From Pseudomonas sediminis (GTDB taxonomy: Bacteria > Pseudomonadota > Gammaproteobacteria > Pseudomonadales > Pseudomonadaceae), in contig NZ_NIQU01000001.1 of NCBI RefSeq assembly GCF_002741105.1, forward strand, positions 186,001-250,000: 64,000 bases of DNA, in the 5' to 3' direction. This document shows positions 26,069-35,313 of the stretch, piece by piece (position 1 is the first letter of the stretch; each line of letters starts with the position of its first letter). The notes beneath the pieces are model-generated. The model saw only the letters and a list, made by a program, of their open reading frames with translations, did not search any database and was not told the origin of the DNA. The position numbers were made by a program, and so were the translations under genes.

Positions 26069-26995
26069 ATGAAAGCTCCTCGCGTAACCCTGGATCAATG
26101 GCGCACGCTGCAGGCCGTGGTGGATCAGGGCGGCTTCGCCCAGGCCGCCGACGTGCTGCACCGCTCGCAGTCCTCGGTCAGCTATACCGTGGCACGCATG
26201 CAGGAACAGCTCGGTGTACCGCTGCTGCGCATCGACGGTCGCAAGGCCGTGCTCACCGAAGCCGGCGATGTATTGCTGCGCCGCTCACGGCAACTGGTCA
26301 AGCAGGCCAGCCAACTGGAAGACCTGGCCCACCACATGGAACAGGGCTGGGAGGCCGAAGTGCGCCTGGTAGTGGACGCCGCCTACCCCACCGCCAACCT
26401 CGTCCGTGCCCTGACCGCCTTCATGCCGCAAAGCCGGGGCTGCCGCGTACGCCTGCGCGAAGAGGTGCTGTCCGGGGTCGAGGAGGTGCTGCTCGAAGGC
26501 ACGGCCGACCTGGCCATCAGCGCGCTGAACATCACCGGTCACCTGGGCATCGAGCTGGGTGAAGTGGAGTTCGTCGCCGTCGCCAACCCGGAACACCCCC
26601 TGCACCGCCTGCAACGCGAACTGAGCTTTCAGGACCTGGAAGGCCAGATGCAGGTGGTCACCCGTGACAGTGGCCGCTTGCAGCCGCGCGACGCCGGCTG
26701 GCTGGGCGCGGAACAGCGCTGGACAGTGGGCAGCCTGCCGACCGCACGCACCTTCGTCAGCAGCGGCCTGGGATTCGCCTGGCTGCCACGCCACCTGATC
26801 GTCCGTGAACTGCAGGAAGGCCTGCTGAAACCCTTGCCCCTGACCCAGGGCGGTCTGCGCAAACCGCGCTTCTTCCTCTACAGCAACAAGGAGCGCGTAC
26901 TCGGTCCGGCTACACAGATTCTCATCGAGCTGATCAAGAACTTCGACGCGGCGCCGCTGGACGCCGCCTTCGCCGCGCCGCAGTCGCCCAACTGA
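26069..26995 (+). CDS. LysR-family transcriptional regulator
   Basis: 308 residues. The N-terminal helix-turn-helix reads TLDQWRTLQAVVDQGGFAQA with SQSSVSYTVARMQEQLG, followed by a periplasmic-binding-like effector domain from about residue 90. AGGCAGG lies before the ATG at 26069; the frame opens earlier at 26024 but has no better ribosome site. The alpha/beta hydrolase begins ten bases after its stop, so they may be co-transcribed and functionally linked. Effector unknown. Confidence 0.88.
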   Translation: MKAPRVTLDQWRTLQAVVDQGGFAQAADVLHRSQSSVSYTVARMQEQLGVPLLRIDGRKAVLTEAGDVLLRRSRQLVKQASQLEDLAHHMEQGWEAEVRLVVDAAYPTANLVRALTAFMPQSRGCRVRLREEVLSGVEEVLLEGTADLAISALNITGHLGIELGEVEFVAVANPEHPLHRLQRELSFQDLEGQMQVVTRDSGRLQPRDAGWLGAEQRWTVGSLPTARTFVSSGLGFAWLPRHLIVRELQEGLLKPLPLTQGGLRKPRFFLYSNKERVLGPATQILIELIKNFDAAPLDAAFAAPQSPN

Positions 26996-27005
26996 GAGCC
27001 TGCCC

Positions 27006-27803
27006 ATGTCCTACTTCGACAACGACGGTTGCCAACTGCATTACGAAGACTACGGCCACGGCACGCCTCTGTTACTGGTACATGGCCTGGGTTCGAGCAC
27101 GCGCGACTGGGAATACCAGATCCCGGTGCTCGCCCAGCACTATCGGGTCATCGCCCTCGACGTGCGCGGCCACGGCCGCTCGGACAAGCCGCACGAGGCT
27201 TACCGCATCGCCGATTTCGCCGAGGATGTCGCCGCCCTGATCGACCATCTGCAGCTTGCACCCGTGCACCTGGTAGGCATCTCCATGGGAGGGATGATCG
27301 GCTTCCAGCTCGGCGTAGACCGCCCCGAGCTTTTGCGCAGCCTGACCATCGTCAACAGCGGCCCAGAGGTGAAGGCCAAGAGCGCACGCGACTGGCTGGA
27401 AATCGGTAAACGCTGGACGCTCTCGCGTCTGCTCAGCCTGGACACCATCGCCAAGGCGCTGGGCAAGCTGCTTTTCCCCAAACCGGAGCAGGCCGAACTG
27501 CGCCGCAAGGTCGAAGAACGCTGGCCGCAGAACGACAAACGCGCCTACCTCGCCAGTCTTGACGCGATCATCGGCTGGGGCGTGCGTGAACGCCTCGATC
27601 GCATCACCTGTCCTACCCTGGTGATCACAGCCGACCGCGACTACACGCCCGTTGAACGCAAGCGCGAATACGTGGCAGAAATGCCCAACGCGCGCCTGCT
27701 GATCATCGAAAACTCGCGCCACGCCACACCACTGGATCAACCAGAACGCTTTAATAACGCCCTGCTCGCCTTTCTCGGCGAGACCGCCAACAAGGAAAAC
27801 TGA
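27006..27803 (+). CDS. Alpha/beta hydrolase
   Basis: 265 residues with the classical fold: oxyanion VHGLGSS near residue 25, DVRGHGRSD at about 52-60, the nucleophile S93 in GISMGG, an acid in TADRDYTP and the histidine in [11 protein letters not shown]. It resembles 3-oxoadipate enol-lactonase-like esterases, but no beta-ketoadipate genes are nearby, so I do not assign a substrate. The gene sits between a LysR gene and a cyclophilin gene, all on the plus strand. Confidence 0.88.
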   Translation: MSYFDNDGCQLHYEDYGHGTPLLLVHGLGSSTRDWEYQIPVLAQHYRVIALDVRGHGRSDKPHEAYRIADFAEDVAALIDHLQLAPVHLVGISMGGMIGFQLGVDRPELLRSLTIVNSGPEVKAKSARDWLEIGKRWTLSRLLSLDTIAKALGKLLFPKPEQAELRRKVEERWPQNDKRAYLASLDAIIGWGVRERLDRITCPTLVITADRDYTPVERKREYVAEMPNARLLIIENSRHATPLDQPERFNNALLAFLGETANKEN

Positions 27804-27808
27804 CCATC

Positions 27809-28363
27809 ATGCTCAAGCAACTCGTTCTCGCCACCGGCGCCCTGCTGCTGTCCTCCAGCCTGCTGGCCGCAGAAAATCCCAAGGTCCTGCTGACCACCAG
27901 CCTGGGTGAAGTGGAAGTGGAGTTGGCCGCCGACAAGGCGCCAATCAGCACGCAGAACTTTCTCAAGTACGTCGACAGTGGTTTCTACAACGGCACCCAG
28001 TTCCACCGGGTGATTCCGGGTTTCATGGTCCAGGGCGGCGGCTTCGATGCCGACATGCGCCAGAAGGACACCAACGCGCCGATCAAGAACGAGGCCGATA
28101 ACGGCCTGCACAACGTGCGCGGCACCCTGGCCATGGCCCGTACCCAGGTCCGCGACTCGGCCACCAGCCAGTTCTTCATCAACCACAAGGACAACGCCTT
28201 CCTCGACCACAGCTCGCGTGACTTCGGCTACGCCGTATTCGGCAAGGTCACCCGCGGCATGGACGTGGTGGACAAGATCGCCCAGGTCCCCACCGGCAAC
28301 CGCGGCATGCACCAGAACGTACCACGCGAGCCAGTGCTGATCATCGACGCCAAGCGTCTGTAA
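27809..28363 (+). CDS. ppiA: Periplasmic cyclophilin-type peptidyl-prolyl isomerase
   Basis: 184 residues with a signal peptide ending LLAAENP and a single cyclophilin domain: [16 protein letters not shown] at about 66-81, [17 protein letters not shown] and [17 protein letters not shown]. It catalyses proline isomerisation in the periplasm. The ATG lies five bases after the stop of the alpha/beta hydrolase, with AAGGAAAA upstream. Repeats and a terminator follow. Confidence 0.9.
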   Translation: MLKQLVLATGALLLSSSLLAAENPKVLLTTSLGEVEVELAADKAPISTQNFLKYVDSGFYNGTQFHRVIPGFMVQGGGFDADMRQKDTNAPIKNEADNGLHNVRGTLAMARTQVRDSATSQFFINHKDNAFLDHSSRDFGYAVFGKVTRGMDVVDKIAQVPTGNRGMHQNVPREPVLIIDAKRL

Positions 28364-28369
28364 AGCCCC

Positions 28370-28401
28370 GTAGGGTGCGCCGTGCGCACGGCGCACCCTA
28401 C
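28370..28401. repeat. Perfect 32-bp palindrome
   Basis: GTAGGGTGCGCCGTGC is followed directly by its exact reverse complement. It lies seven bases after the ppiA stop. A diverged longer form sits at 16699-16757. Short palindromes of this GTAGGGTG type recur in many pseudomonad genomes as far as I recall. Confidence 0.75.
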
Positions 28402-28410
28402 AACTGAAAC

Positions 28411-28443
28411 GACAAAGCCGCCCATTGGGCGGCTTTGTCTTTT
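28411..28443. terminator. Bidirectional terminator between ppiA and fpr
   Basis: GACAAAGCCGCCC and GGGCGGCTTTGTC pair across a four-base loop, followed by TTTT on the plus strand. It ends a few bases before the fpr stop codon. Confidence 0.85.
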
Positions 28444-28454
28444 AACGGAGGCGC

Positions 28455-29234
28455 TTATTTTTCGACGAAGGCGCGCTCGATCAGGTAATCCCCCGGCTCA
28501 CGCATGCGCGGGGAAATTTTCAGACCGAAGCTGTCGAGCACTTCGCTGGTTTCGTCGAGCATGCTCGGGCTGCCGCAGATCATGGCGCGGTCGTCCTGCG
28601 GGTTGATCGGCGGCAGGCCGATATCGGCGAACAGTTTGCCGCTGCGCATCAGGTCGGTCAGACGGCCCTGATTCTCGAACGGCTCGCGCGTCACGGTCGG
28701 GTAGTAAATCAGCTTGTCCTTCAGCGCATCGCCGAAGAATTCGTTCTGCGGCAGGTGCTCGGTGATGAATTCGCGGTAGGCGACTTCGTTCACGTAGCGC
28801 ACGCCGTGGACCAGAATCACCTTCTCGAAGCGCTCGTAGGTTTCCGGGTCCTGGATCACGCTCATAAACGGCGCCAGGCCGGTGCCGGTGCTGAGCAGAT
28901 AGAGGTGCTTGCCGGGGTTGAGGTCATCGAGCACCAGCGTGCCGGTGGGCTTCTTGCTGATGATGATCTCGTCGCCTTCCTTCAGGTGCTGCAACTGCGA
29001 GGTCAAGGGGCCGTCCGGCACCTTGATGCTGAAGAATTCCAGGTGTTCTTCCCAGTTCGGGCTGGCGATGGAGTAGGCGCGCATCAGCGGGCGGCCGCTG
29101 TCCTGCTGTAGGCCGATCATCACGAACTGACCATTCTCGAAGCGCAGACCCGGATCGCGGGTGCACTTGAAGCTGAACAGCGTATCGTTCCAGTGGTGGA
29201 CGCTGAGCACGCGCTCGACGTTCATATTGCTCAT
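28455..29234 (-). CDS. fpr: Ferredoxin/flavodoxin-NADP+ reductase
   Basis: Fpr transfers electrons between NADPH and ferredoxin or flavodoxin and supports oxidative-stress and iron metabolism. The protein has 259 residues. FAD contact is in RAYSIASPN at about 52-60, the NADPH site in STGTGLAPF at about 113-121, and CGSPSML near the C-terminus. I start at 29234 (MSNMNVERVL), preceded by GAGGAAATC; the frame opens 21 codons earlier. It is divergent from finR, which is known to activate it in pseudomonads. Confidence 0.95.
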   Translation of the reverse strand: MSNMNVERVLSVHHWNDTLFSFKCTRDPGLRFENGQFVMIGLQQDSGRPLMRAYSIASPNWEEHLEFFSIKVPDGPLTSQLQHLKEGDEIIISKKPTGTLVLDDLNPGKHLYLLSTGTGLAPFMSVIQDPETYERFEKVILVHGVRYVNEVAYREFITEHLPQNEFFGDALKDKLIYYPTVTREPFENQGRLTDLMRSGKLFADIGLPPINPQDDRAMICGSPSMLDETSEVLDSFGLKISPRMREPGDYLIERAFVEK

Positions 29235-29347
29235 GATGATTTCCTCGAAGAACTTCAGCGCCAAAGGCGCGATTGCGCGGCATTTTATTCGCGGCAAAAA
29301 TATCTGTTAAGTGGATTATCAAGATATAGGTTATCGGTTATATAGAT
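29235..29347. promoter_or_regulatory. fpr-finR divergent control region
   Basis: This 113-base gap is AT-rich next to finR and holds TATCT...AGATA arms (about 29305-29330) and the direct repeat GGTTATCGGTTAT. FinR is expected to bind here. Which half-site is used cannot be read from one sequence. Confidence 0.5.
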
Positions 29348-30274
29348 ATGCGATTTACTCTCAGACAACTTCAGGTGTTCGTTGCCGTGGCGCAGCATGA
29401 AAGCGTCTCGCGCGCCGCGCAATCGCTCGCATTGTCGCAGTCTGCAACCAGCACTTCGCTGACCGAACTGGAGCGCCAATCCGACTGCCAGTTGTTCGAT
29501 CGCGCCGGCAAACGCCTCGCGCTCAATGCCCTAGGCCGACAGCTACTGCCCGAGGCTGTGGCGCTGATCGACCAGGCACGCGAAATCGAACGTTTGCTGG
29601 GTGGCAAGAGTGGTTATGGCTCGCTGAATGTCGGCGCCACCCTGACCGTAGGCAACTATCTGGCCACCCTGCTGATTGGCAGTTTCATGCAGCGCCACCC
29701 CGAATGCCGGGTGAAGCTGCAAGTCCACAACACCGCCCATGTGGTGCAGCAAATCGCCCACTACGAGCTGGACCTGGGCTTGATCGAAGGCGACTGCCAG
29801 CACCCGGATATCGAGGTGCAGCCGTGGGTCGAGGACGAACTGGTGGTGTTCTGCGCGCCGCAACACCCGCTGGCCCAGCGCGGCAGTGCCAGCCTGGAAG
29901 AGCTGACGCACGAAGCCTGGATTCTGCGTGAGCAAGGGTCGGGCACACGACTGACTTTCGATCAGGCCATGCGTCATCACCCACGCAATCTGAATATCCG
30001 CCTGGAGCTGGAACACACCGAGGCAATCAAGCGCGCCGTGGAGTCCGGCCTGGGTATCGGCTGCATCTCACGCCTGGCGCTGCGCGACGCCTTTCGTCGC
30101 GGCAGCCTGATGCCGGTGGAAACTCCGGAGCTGGACCTGCGCCGGCAGTTCTACTTCATCTGGCACAAGCAGAAGTACCAGACAGCGGCGATGCGCGAGT
30201 TTCTCGAGCAGTGTCGTGCGCTGACCGCCGGCGTCAGTCGCAGCGATCAGATCGTTCTGCCGCCGATCGTCTGA
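29348..30274 (+). CDS. finR: LysR-family regulator FinR
   Basis: 308 residues with an N-terminal helix-turn-helix (RQLQVFVAVAQHESVSRAAQ, ALSQSATSTSLTELE) and a type-2 periplasmic-binding effector domain. The position divergent from fpr and the sequence type match FinR, which in P. putida and P. aeruginosa is required for superoxide induction of fprA. The assignment therefore rests on context plus family. A weak ribosome site precedes the ATG at 29348. Confidence 0.85.
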   Translation: MRFTLRQLQVFVAVAQHESVSRAAQSLALSQSATSTSLTELERQSDCQLFDRAGKRLALNALGRQLLPEAVALIDQAREIERLLGGKSGYGSLNVGATLTVGNYLATLLIGSFMQRHPECRVKLQVHNTAHVVQQIAHYELDLGLIEGDCQHPDIEVQPWVEDELVVFCAPQHPLAQRGSASLEELTHEAWILREQGSGTRLTFDQAMRHHPRNLNIRLELEHTEAIKRAVESGLGIGCISRLALRDAFRRGSLMPVETPELDLRRQFYFIWHKQKYQTAAMREFLEQCRALTAGVSRSDQIVLPPIV

Positions 30275-30277
30275 GCA

Positions 30278-30643
30278 TCAGCCAAGCAGGATGACCACCC
30301 AGACCGAGGCGATCATGCCCAGCGCCACGAACTGCGCGGCGCTGCCCATGTCCTTGGCATTCTTCGACAGCGGATGGCGCTCCAGAGAAATGCGGTCGAT
30401 GGCCGCCTCGATCGCCGAGTTGAGCAACTCGACGATCAGCGCCAGCAGACACACGGCCACCATAAGCGCACGCTCACCGCGGCTGACGTCAAGAACGAAG
30501 GCCGATGGAATCAGCACCAGATTGAGCAACACCAGCTGGCGAAAGGCTGCTTCGCCGAAGAACGCGGCGCGCAGGCCATCGAGCGAATAGCTGGCGGCGT
30601 TGAGGATACGTTTCAGGCCGGTCTGGCCCTTGAATGGCGACAT
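30278..30643 (-). CDS. dgkA: Diacylglycerol kinase
   Basis: DgkA is a small inner-membrane trimer that phosphorylates diacylglycerol for lipid recycling. The protein has 121 residues with three membrane helices and the signature ELLNSAIEAAIDRIS followed by AKDMGSAA. I start at 30643 (MSPFKGQTGLKR); the frame extends 15 codons upstream. It is convergent with finR at a distance of three bases. Upstream lie a degenerate repeat and erdR; I recall dgkA next to erdR in PAO1 too. Confidence 0.94.
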   Translation of the reverse strand: MSPFKGQTGLKRILNAASYSLDGLRAAFFGEAAFRQLVLLNLVLIPSAFVLDVSRGERALMVAVCLLALIVELLNSAIEAAIDRISLERHPLSKNAKDMGSAAQFVALGMIASVWVVILLG

Positions 30644-30708
30644 GCGCCTCACCCCTTCTGGAAGAGGCGCGCAGCTTACTGCATCCACAGCGCGAGCACC
30701 TATATGCG

Positions 30709-30811
30709 AGATCGCGAGCTAGAGGGGTGCAAGACTAAAGCCGCTGAGGCTGAGCAGTTTACGGGCTGTAGATGAGCAGACCGAGCCTGCTTTCAACGCA
30801 GCGCCGATGCG
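30709..30811. repeat. Degenerate copy of the MITE-like element
   Basis: Blocks TCGCGAGCTAGAG, TGCAA, TTTACG-G-TGTA-ATGAGCA, GACCG-GC and AACGC-GC-G-CCGA-GCGC occur in the same order as in the element at 37704-37893. The terminal inverted repeats are missing and the centre is shorter. It runs up to the erdR stop codon. Confidence 0.55.
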
Positions 30812-30815
30812 CGGC

Positions 30816-31466
30816 TCACTGCGCGGGGATCGATTCCATCTGCTGCAACAGCAGCGCCGCCTGAGTGCGGGTGCGCACACCCAGCTTGCGAAAGATCGCC
30901 GTCACATGCGCCTTGACCGTCGCCTCGGACACGCTCAGTTCATAGGCGATCTGCTTGTTCAACAGCCCTTCGCAGACCATGGTCAAGACGCGGAACTGCT
31001 GCGGTGTCAGGCTGGCCAGGCCGGCACTGGCCGCCTTGGCCTCGGCGGAAACCGGCGCACCCTCCTCGGCCAGCGGCGGCCACCAGGTGTCACCATCAAG
31101 TACATGGCGCACCGCTTGCTGCAGGGTTTCCAGCGGGCTGGATTTGGGGATAAAGCCACTGGCCCCGAACTCGCGGGAGCGGTTGACCACGGAGGCTTCT
31201 TCCTGAGCGGAGATCATCACCACAGGGATCTGCGGGTACTGCCCACGCAGCAATACCAGACCGGAAAAACCGTAGGCACCGGGCATATTGAGGTCAAGCA
31301 GGACCAGGTCCCAATCACTCTTGGCGGCCAGGTGGTTTTCAAGCTCTGCGATGCTGGCAGCTTCTACCAGATGCACTTCAGGCCCCAGGCCCAGGGTCAG
31401 AGCTTGTTGCAGCGCGCTGCGAAACAGCGGGTGGTCGTCAGCAATCAGGATTTCGTAGGCGGCCAT
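30816..31466 (-). CDS. erdR: NarL/LuxR-type response regulator ErdR
   Basis: 216 residues: a receiver domain with acidic pocket D10-D11, phosphoacceptor D58 in LLDLNMPG, and a C-terminal LuxR helix-turn-helix at about 150-210 (LTPQQFRVL ... NKQIAYELSVSEATVKAHV). In P. aeruginosa ErdR controls ethanol and acetate use; the dgkA neighbour and sequence type support the same gene here. No sensor kinase gene is adjacent, as in PAO1. Its 3' end meets a degenerate repeat. Confidence 0.85.
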   Translation of the reverse strand: MAAYEILIADDHPLFRSALQQALTLGLGPEVHLVEAASIAELENHLAAKSDWDLVLLDLNMPGAYGFSGLVLLRGQYPQIPVVMISAQEEASVVNRSREFGASGFIPKSSPLETLQQAVRHVLDGDTWWPPLAEEGAPVSAEAKAASAGLASLTPQQFRVLTMVCEGLLNKQIAYELSVSEATVKAHVTAIFRKLGVRTRTQAALLLQQMESIPAQ

Positions 31467-31669
31467 TGGCAGATCCTGTTCTTGTTATAAGTGGCACTGA
31501 GGTGAGTATGGCAGTGCTTTTCGCCTGACGACCCGCTCAAGCCTGCTCAATGAGCATCACAGACTCCCCACTCGGACCGACGGCGGCGCTCAGCATGCCG
31601 AGCTGTGACGGGGTGGTCAAGCTCAATGCTTTGCGGCAGGATGCGCAACTTTCCCGCCGAGACGCCCCA

Positions 31670-32593
31670 ATGCGAAGCCAAGCCCTGCGCGCCGACCTGT
31701 TGATGCTGATTACCGCGATGATTTGGGGCAGCGCCTTCGTCGCCCAGCGTCTGGGCATGGATAACATCGGCCCCTTCCTTTATACCGGCCTGCGCTTCAC
31801 CCTCGCCTGCCTTCTGTTGCCGGTGCTGGCGTTGTTGCAGCGTCGCCAACAGCGACCCACTGCGCCACTGAATCGCAACCTGCTGGTGGGTGGTGTGATC
31901 ATGGGGCTGGCGCTGTCGCTGGGGATCAACCTACAGCAGGTCGGCCTGCTGTTCACCACGGTGACCAACTCCGGCTTCATCACCGGTTTGTACGTGATCG
32001 TGGTACCGATTCTCGGCCTGCTGATCGGCCAGCGCAGCAGCGCCGGCATCTGGTTGGGCGCCAGCCTGGCAGTGGTCGGCATGTTCCTGCTAAGTGTCGG
32101 CGAAGGCTTTACCGTGGCCTCGGGCGACTGGCTGCAACTGGCCGGCGCCTTCGTCTGGGGCATTCATGTGCTGCTGGTAGGTTTCTTCGCCGGCCGTCAC
32201 GACCCGCTGCGCTTGGCCTTCATCCAGTTCGCCACCTGCGCGGTGATCAGCCTGTTGCTGGCACTGGTTTTCGAGACCGCGACACTGGACGGCATTGTCA
32301 AAGCTGCCCCGGCCATTCTCTATGGCGGCGTATTCGGCGTGGCGATCGGTTTCACCCTGCAGGTGGTGGCGCAGCAGCATGCCATCGCCTCGCACGCGGC
32401 GATCATCCTCTCGCTGGAGGCAGTGTTCGCTGCCCTCGCCGGCGCCCTGTTGCTGAGCGAAGTGCTGGCGCCGCGCGGCTATCTGGGTTGTGCGCTGATG
32501 TTCGGCGGCATGCTGCTGGCGCAGCTGTGGCCCAAGCCACTGCCCAGCGAACTCAGCGGTACGTCTGCAAACGCTGGTGCAGAGCGTCGTTGA
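31670..32593 (+). CDS. EamA/DMT-family transporter
   Basis: 307 residues with about ten membrane helices in two EamA halves (ADLLMLITAMIWGSAFVAQR at the N-terminus, ASHAAIILSLEAVFAALAGA in the second half). Substrate unknown. The frame opens at 31550, but the first 40 codons there are not hydrophobic; the ATG at 31670 (MRSQALRADLL) gives the normal family N-terminus. It is divergent from erdR, and its 3' end overlaps the convergent DTW gene by 41 bases. Confidence 0.85.
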   Translation: MRSQALRADLLMLITAMIWGSAFVAQRLGMDNIGPFLYTGLRFTLACLLLPVLALLQRRQQRPTAPLNRNLLVGGVIMGLALSLGINLQQVGLLFTTVTNSGFITGLYVIVVPILGLLIGQRSSAGIWLGASLAVVGMFLLSVGEGFTVASGDWLQLAGAFVWGIHVLLVGFFAGRHDPLRLAFIQFATCAVISLLLALVFETATLDGIVKAAPAILYGGVFGVAIGFTLQVVAQQHAIASHAAIILSLEAVFAALAGALLLSEVLAPRGYLGCALMFGGMLLAQLWPKPLPSELSGTSANAGAERR

Positions 32594-33275
32594 GATCCAG
32601 CGGCAAACGCCGTTTGGCAGCCAGGTAGTGCTGGCTGAAGACGTCGAGATAATCGTCCAGCGCCTCGCCGGCACGCAGGTCGCCAGCCAGTTCCAGGCAC
32701 ATGGCGGCCACCTCGGCGGTGCACAGGTGCTCGCCACGGGTAGAACGACGCAGGCGATAACGCGATAGCTGCGCCGGCGTCAGGCTGAGCACCGGCAGCG
32801 CGTCCAGATACGGGCTCTTGCGAAACATCTTGCGCGCCTCGGTCCAGGTGGCGTCGAGCAGCACGAACAGCGGACGCTTGCCGGGCGCCAGCGTCACCTC
32901 CTCGACCACGCGCTGCGGCGCTACGTATTCACCGGGAAAGACCAGATACGGCTGCCACTGCGGATCGGCCAAAAGCTCCAGCAGCGCCGGATCGACGGCC
33001 GTGCGCGTCCAACCAAAGGCGTGGGTTTCTGGCACCACATCAGCAATCAGCCAGCCGGTATTGCTCGGTTTCAGCGCCTCAATGTCATGCATCACCAGGC
33101 ACATGGCGGCATTGGCCTCGACCTGCGGGCGCCAGGCGCACAGGCAATGGGTCGGCTGCACCCGGCAGTGCGGGCAACGCTCGGCACGCGAACCACGGGC
33201 AACGAAGGGTTTGAGACTGCGCGCCAGGCGCTCTGTGCGCAGGCGGGCGACGGCATGTGGGGCTGGATGGGTCAT
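32553..33275 (-). CDS. tapT: DTW-domain tRNA-uridine aminocarboxypropyltransferase
   Basis: 240 residues. DTW proteins such as E. coli TapT add the acp group to uridine 47 of tRNAs, using S-adenosylmethionine. Here a four-cysteine cluster C34-x2-C37-x6-C44-x-C46 precedes the DTW core, seen as LLDATW followed by TEARKMFRKSPYL at about 143-160. The STRGEHLCTAEV block is also typical. I start at 33275; the frame opens 18 codons upstream. TapT versus another DTW paralogue cannot be separated by eye. Confidence 0.8.
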   Translation of the reverse strand: MTHPAPHAVARLRTERLARSLKPFVARGSRAERCPHCRVQPTHCLCAWRPQVEANAAMCLVMHDIEALKPSNTGWLIADVVPETHAFGWTRTAVDPALLELLADPQWQPYLVFPGEYVAPQRVVEEVTLAPGKRPLFVLLDATWTEARKMFRKSPYLDALPVLSLTPAQLSRYRLRRSTRGEHLCTAEVAAMCLELAGDLRAGEALDDYLDVFSQHYLAAKRRLPLDLNDALHQRLQTYR

Positions 33276-33335
33276 GGCGGGAGCGACAACGAACGGGGGC
33301 GCGAGTCTAGCATCCCCGTTCGCTGTCAAGGCGAC

Positions 33336-35024
33336 TCAGAAGGTGTGGTTCAACGCCAGCCCGATGAAGTGGATACGCGTCTCGTACTCGCCCTTGAAGT
33401 TGCCACCGTTGCCGGTGCAGCGTACGCCACTGTCCTGGTACAGCCCGCCGGAACCTGGCACCCAGCCGGCCGGGGAGCAGCCGTCCTGGTAGTCCATCTT
33501 GCCGCTGGAAAACTGCACGTAGCTGTAGGCGAAGTCCAGCGAGGTATCGCGCATCACCTTGTAGTTGGCACCGAACGACAGCCAGTAGCGGTCCGCATCG
33601 GGAAAGGCCGGATGACGCAACTGCGGCGAATTGACCGGCGAGCGGTCGTAGGCAACACCGGTACGCAACAGCAGGTCATCGCTGTACTGGTAGTTCATGC
33701 CAAGGGAGATCTTGTAGCTGTCCTTCCAGTCCTGCTTGACGTTCAGGTCGCCCTCGGTAACGCCATTGAAGTAGGGATAACCGGCGACCTGATCGATGCC
33801 AATGCGTACTTCGTCCAGCCGTGAATGGCGAGTGAAGGTCACATCCGCCATCAGCGCCACCTTGTCGTTGAGCTGGTGGAAGGCATTGAAGGAAAGCATT
33901 TCCGGCGTATCGATAGCGGTCTTGCCCTTGGAGTTGGGATGCAACCTGGAGCCGGCGAAATCTCCGGGGTTGATCCAGTTGTCCGGGTCCAGCACCTGCC
34001 CCAACGCGTCGGCAGGCGGCAAGGTGATGATGCCGAGGTCGATACCGCCACTCAGATCGGTATCGGGTGAAGGCACGCTGCCCGATACGCCAGAGAAGCT
34101 CCACTTGGTCTCACCTTCCAAGGTGTGGCGAATGTTGGAGCGATAGGACACGCCAAAGCGCGTCGACTCGGTCGGCTCCCACATGTAGCCGATATTCCAG
34201 CCGAATCCCCAATCATCCCCCTTGACCCGGAAGTAGCCATCACCCTGAACGTTGTCAGAGAAATTCTTCGCCACGCAGTCGACGAAAGCATCACCGGCCT
34301 GACCGTCGCAACTGCTGATCTCACTGGGCACATCGATGCCGTACAACAACGGAATGGCGAACTGACCAAGCGGTGATGCGGCCAACTCGGTCAGATCCTG
34401 ATTGGCCGTGACGAACTGCCCCGCCAACTGCCGCGAAGCACCTTTGACATCCGCCGCACCGCGCTGAATGGACTTGATGTACTGCGCTGACACGCCGAAG
34501 CCGACACTGTGGTGCTCGTTGAAACGGTAGGAAATGCTTGGGTTGAAGGTCACCGTCTCCAGGCTGGCCGACTGGATGCCGTAGCGTCCGGCCCAGTCCT
34601 CCTTGTAATCGAGCTTGGCGCCGAACGGGGTGAAGATACCCAAGCCGATCGTCACCCGGTCGTTGATCTCGTGGGAAAAATAGAAGTTCGGGGCGGCGGC
34701 GGCATCGGGCAGAAACTCGCCCGCATCCCCCGATACAGGATTGCCGAATACATCGCTGCTGCCCTTGTCTTCGTACTTGCCATCCGGGAGCAGAATGCTC
34801 AATCCGGAGGTGACCTGGGTGCCCTTGAGCCGTGCCAGGCCGGCCGGGTTGTAGAAAATGGTCGAGGGGTCGGCGGCCTCGGCACCGTTGGCATGCGCCG
34901 AACCCTGCGCCGCCACCGACTGCGAACCAAAGTGATAACCGGATGCCTGCACCTGCATAACGGGCAAAAACAGTAAACTGCCGACCACCACATGCGATGG
35001 CCAGCGCCGAAAGAGCATTGTCAT
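33336..35024 (-). CDS. OmpP1/FadL-family outer-membrane transporter
   Basis: 562 residues with a signal peptide ending MQVQASG. The FadL-type plug start is present (SGYHFGSQSVAAQGSAHANG ... NPAGLARL), with repeating beta strands and a terminal phenylalanine (GLALNHTF). FadL proteins import long-chain fatty acids or other hydrophobic compounds. It is longer than typical FadL (about 440), with extended loops and two cysteine pairs in them. AGGAGAATAAC precedes the ATG at 35024. The substrate is not known. Confidence 0.9.
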   Translation of the reverse strand: MTMLFRRWPSHVVVGSLLFLPVMQVQASGYHFGSQSVAAQGSAHANGAEAADPSTIFYNPAGLARLKGTQVTSGLSILLPDGKYEDKGSSDVFGNPVSGDAGEFLPDAAAAPNFYFSHEINDRVTIGLGIFTPFGAKLDYKEDWAGRYGIQSASLETVTFNPSISYRFNEHHSVGFGVSAQYIKSIQRGAADVKGASRQLAGQFVTANQDLTELAASPLGQFAIPLLYGIDVPSEISSCDGQAGDAFVDCVAKNFSDNVQGDGYFRVKGDDWGFGWNIGYMWEPTESTRFGVSYRSNIRHTLEGETKWSFSGVSGSVPSPDTDLSGGIDLGIITLPPADALGQVLDPDNWINPGDFAGSRLHPNSKGKTAIDTPEMLSFNAFHQLNDKVALMADVTFTRHSRLDEVRIGIDQVAGYPYFNGVTEGDLNVKQDWKDSYKISLGMNYQYSDDLLLRTGVAYDRSPVNSPQLRHPAFPDADRYWLSFGANYKVMRDTSLDFAYSYVQFSSGKMDYQDGCSPAGWVPGSGGLYQDSGVRCTGNGGNFKGEYETRIHFIGLALNHTF

Positions 35025-35313
35025 TGTTATTCTCCTGCACGCTGCTTGAACACCGTGCAGCTCGGCGATGACCAGAGGCAGACTTCAGGCAGGTCCGTAC
35101 TGGCGACATCCGACTACAACGGCGGCTCAGAGTCTGTGACGTGCAGGTTTGGCCGATGATCCCCGGCCTTTGGTCGTGATGACGGGCAGCGGCCAAAGGC
35201 CAGCATGTCCCTATCGGTAACACTTTGTTTCACGCGGGCAAATAGCCAGCGGCGCGAACATTCGCCGCGAGCCCCTGTCCAACCCACGTTCACGCCTTCA
35301 GGAGTCACAAGAC

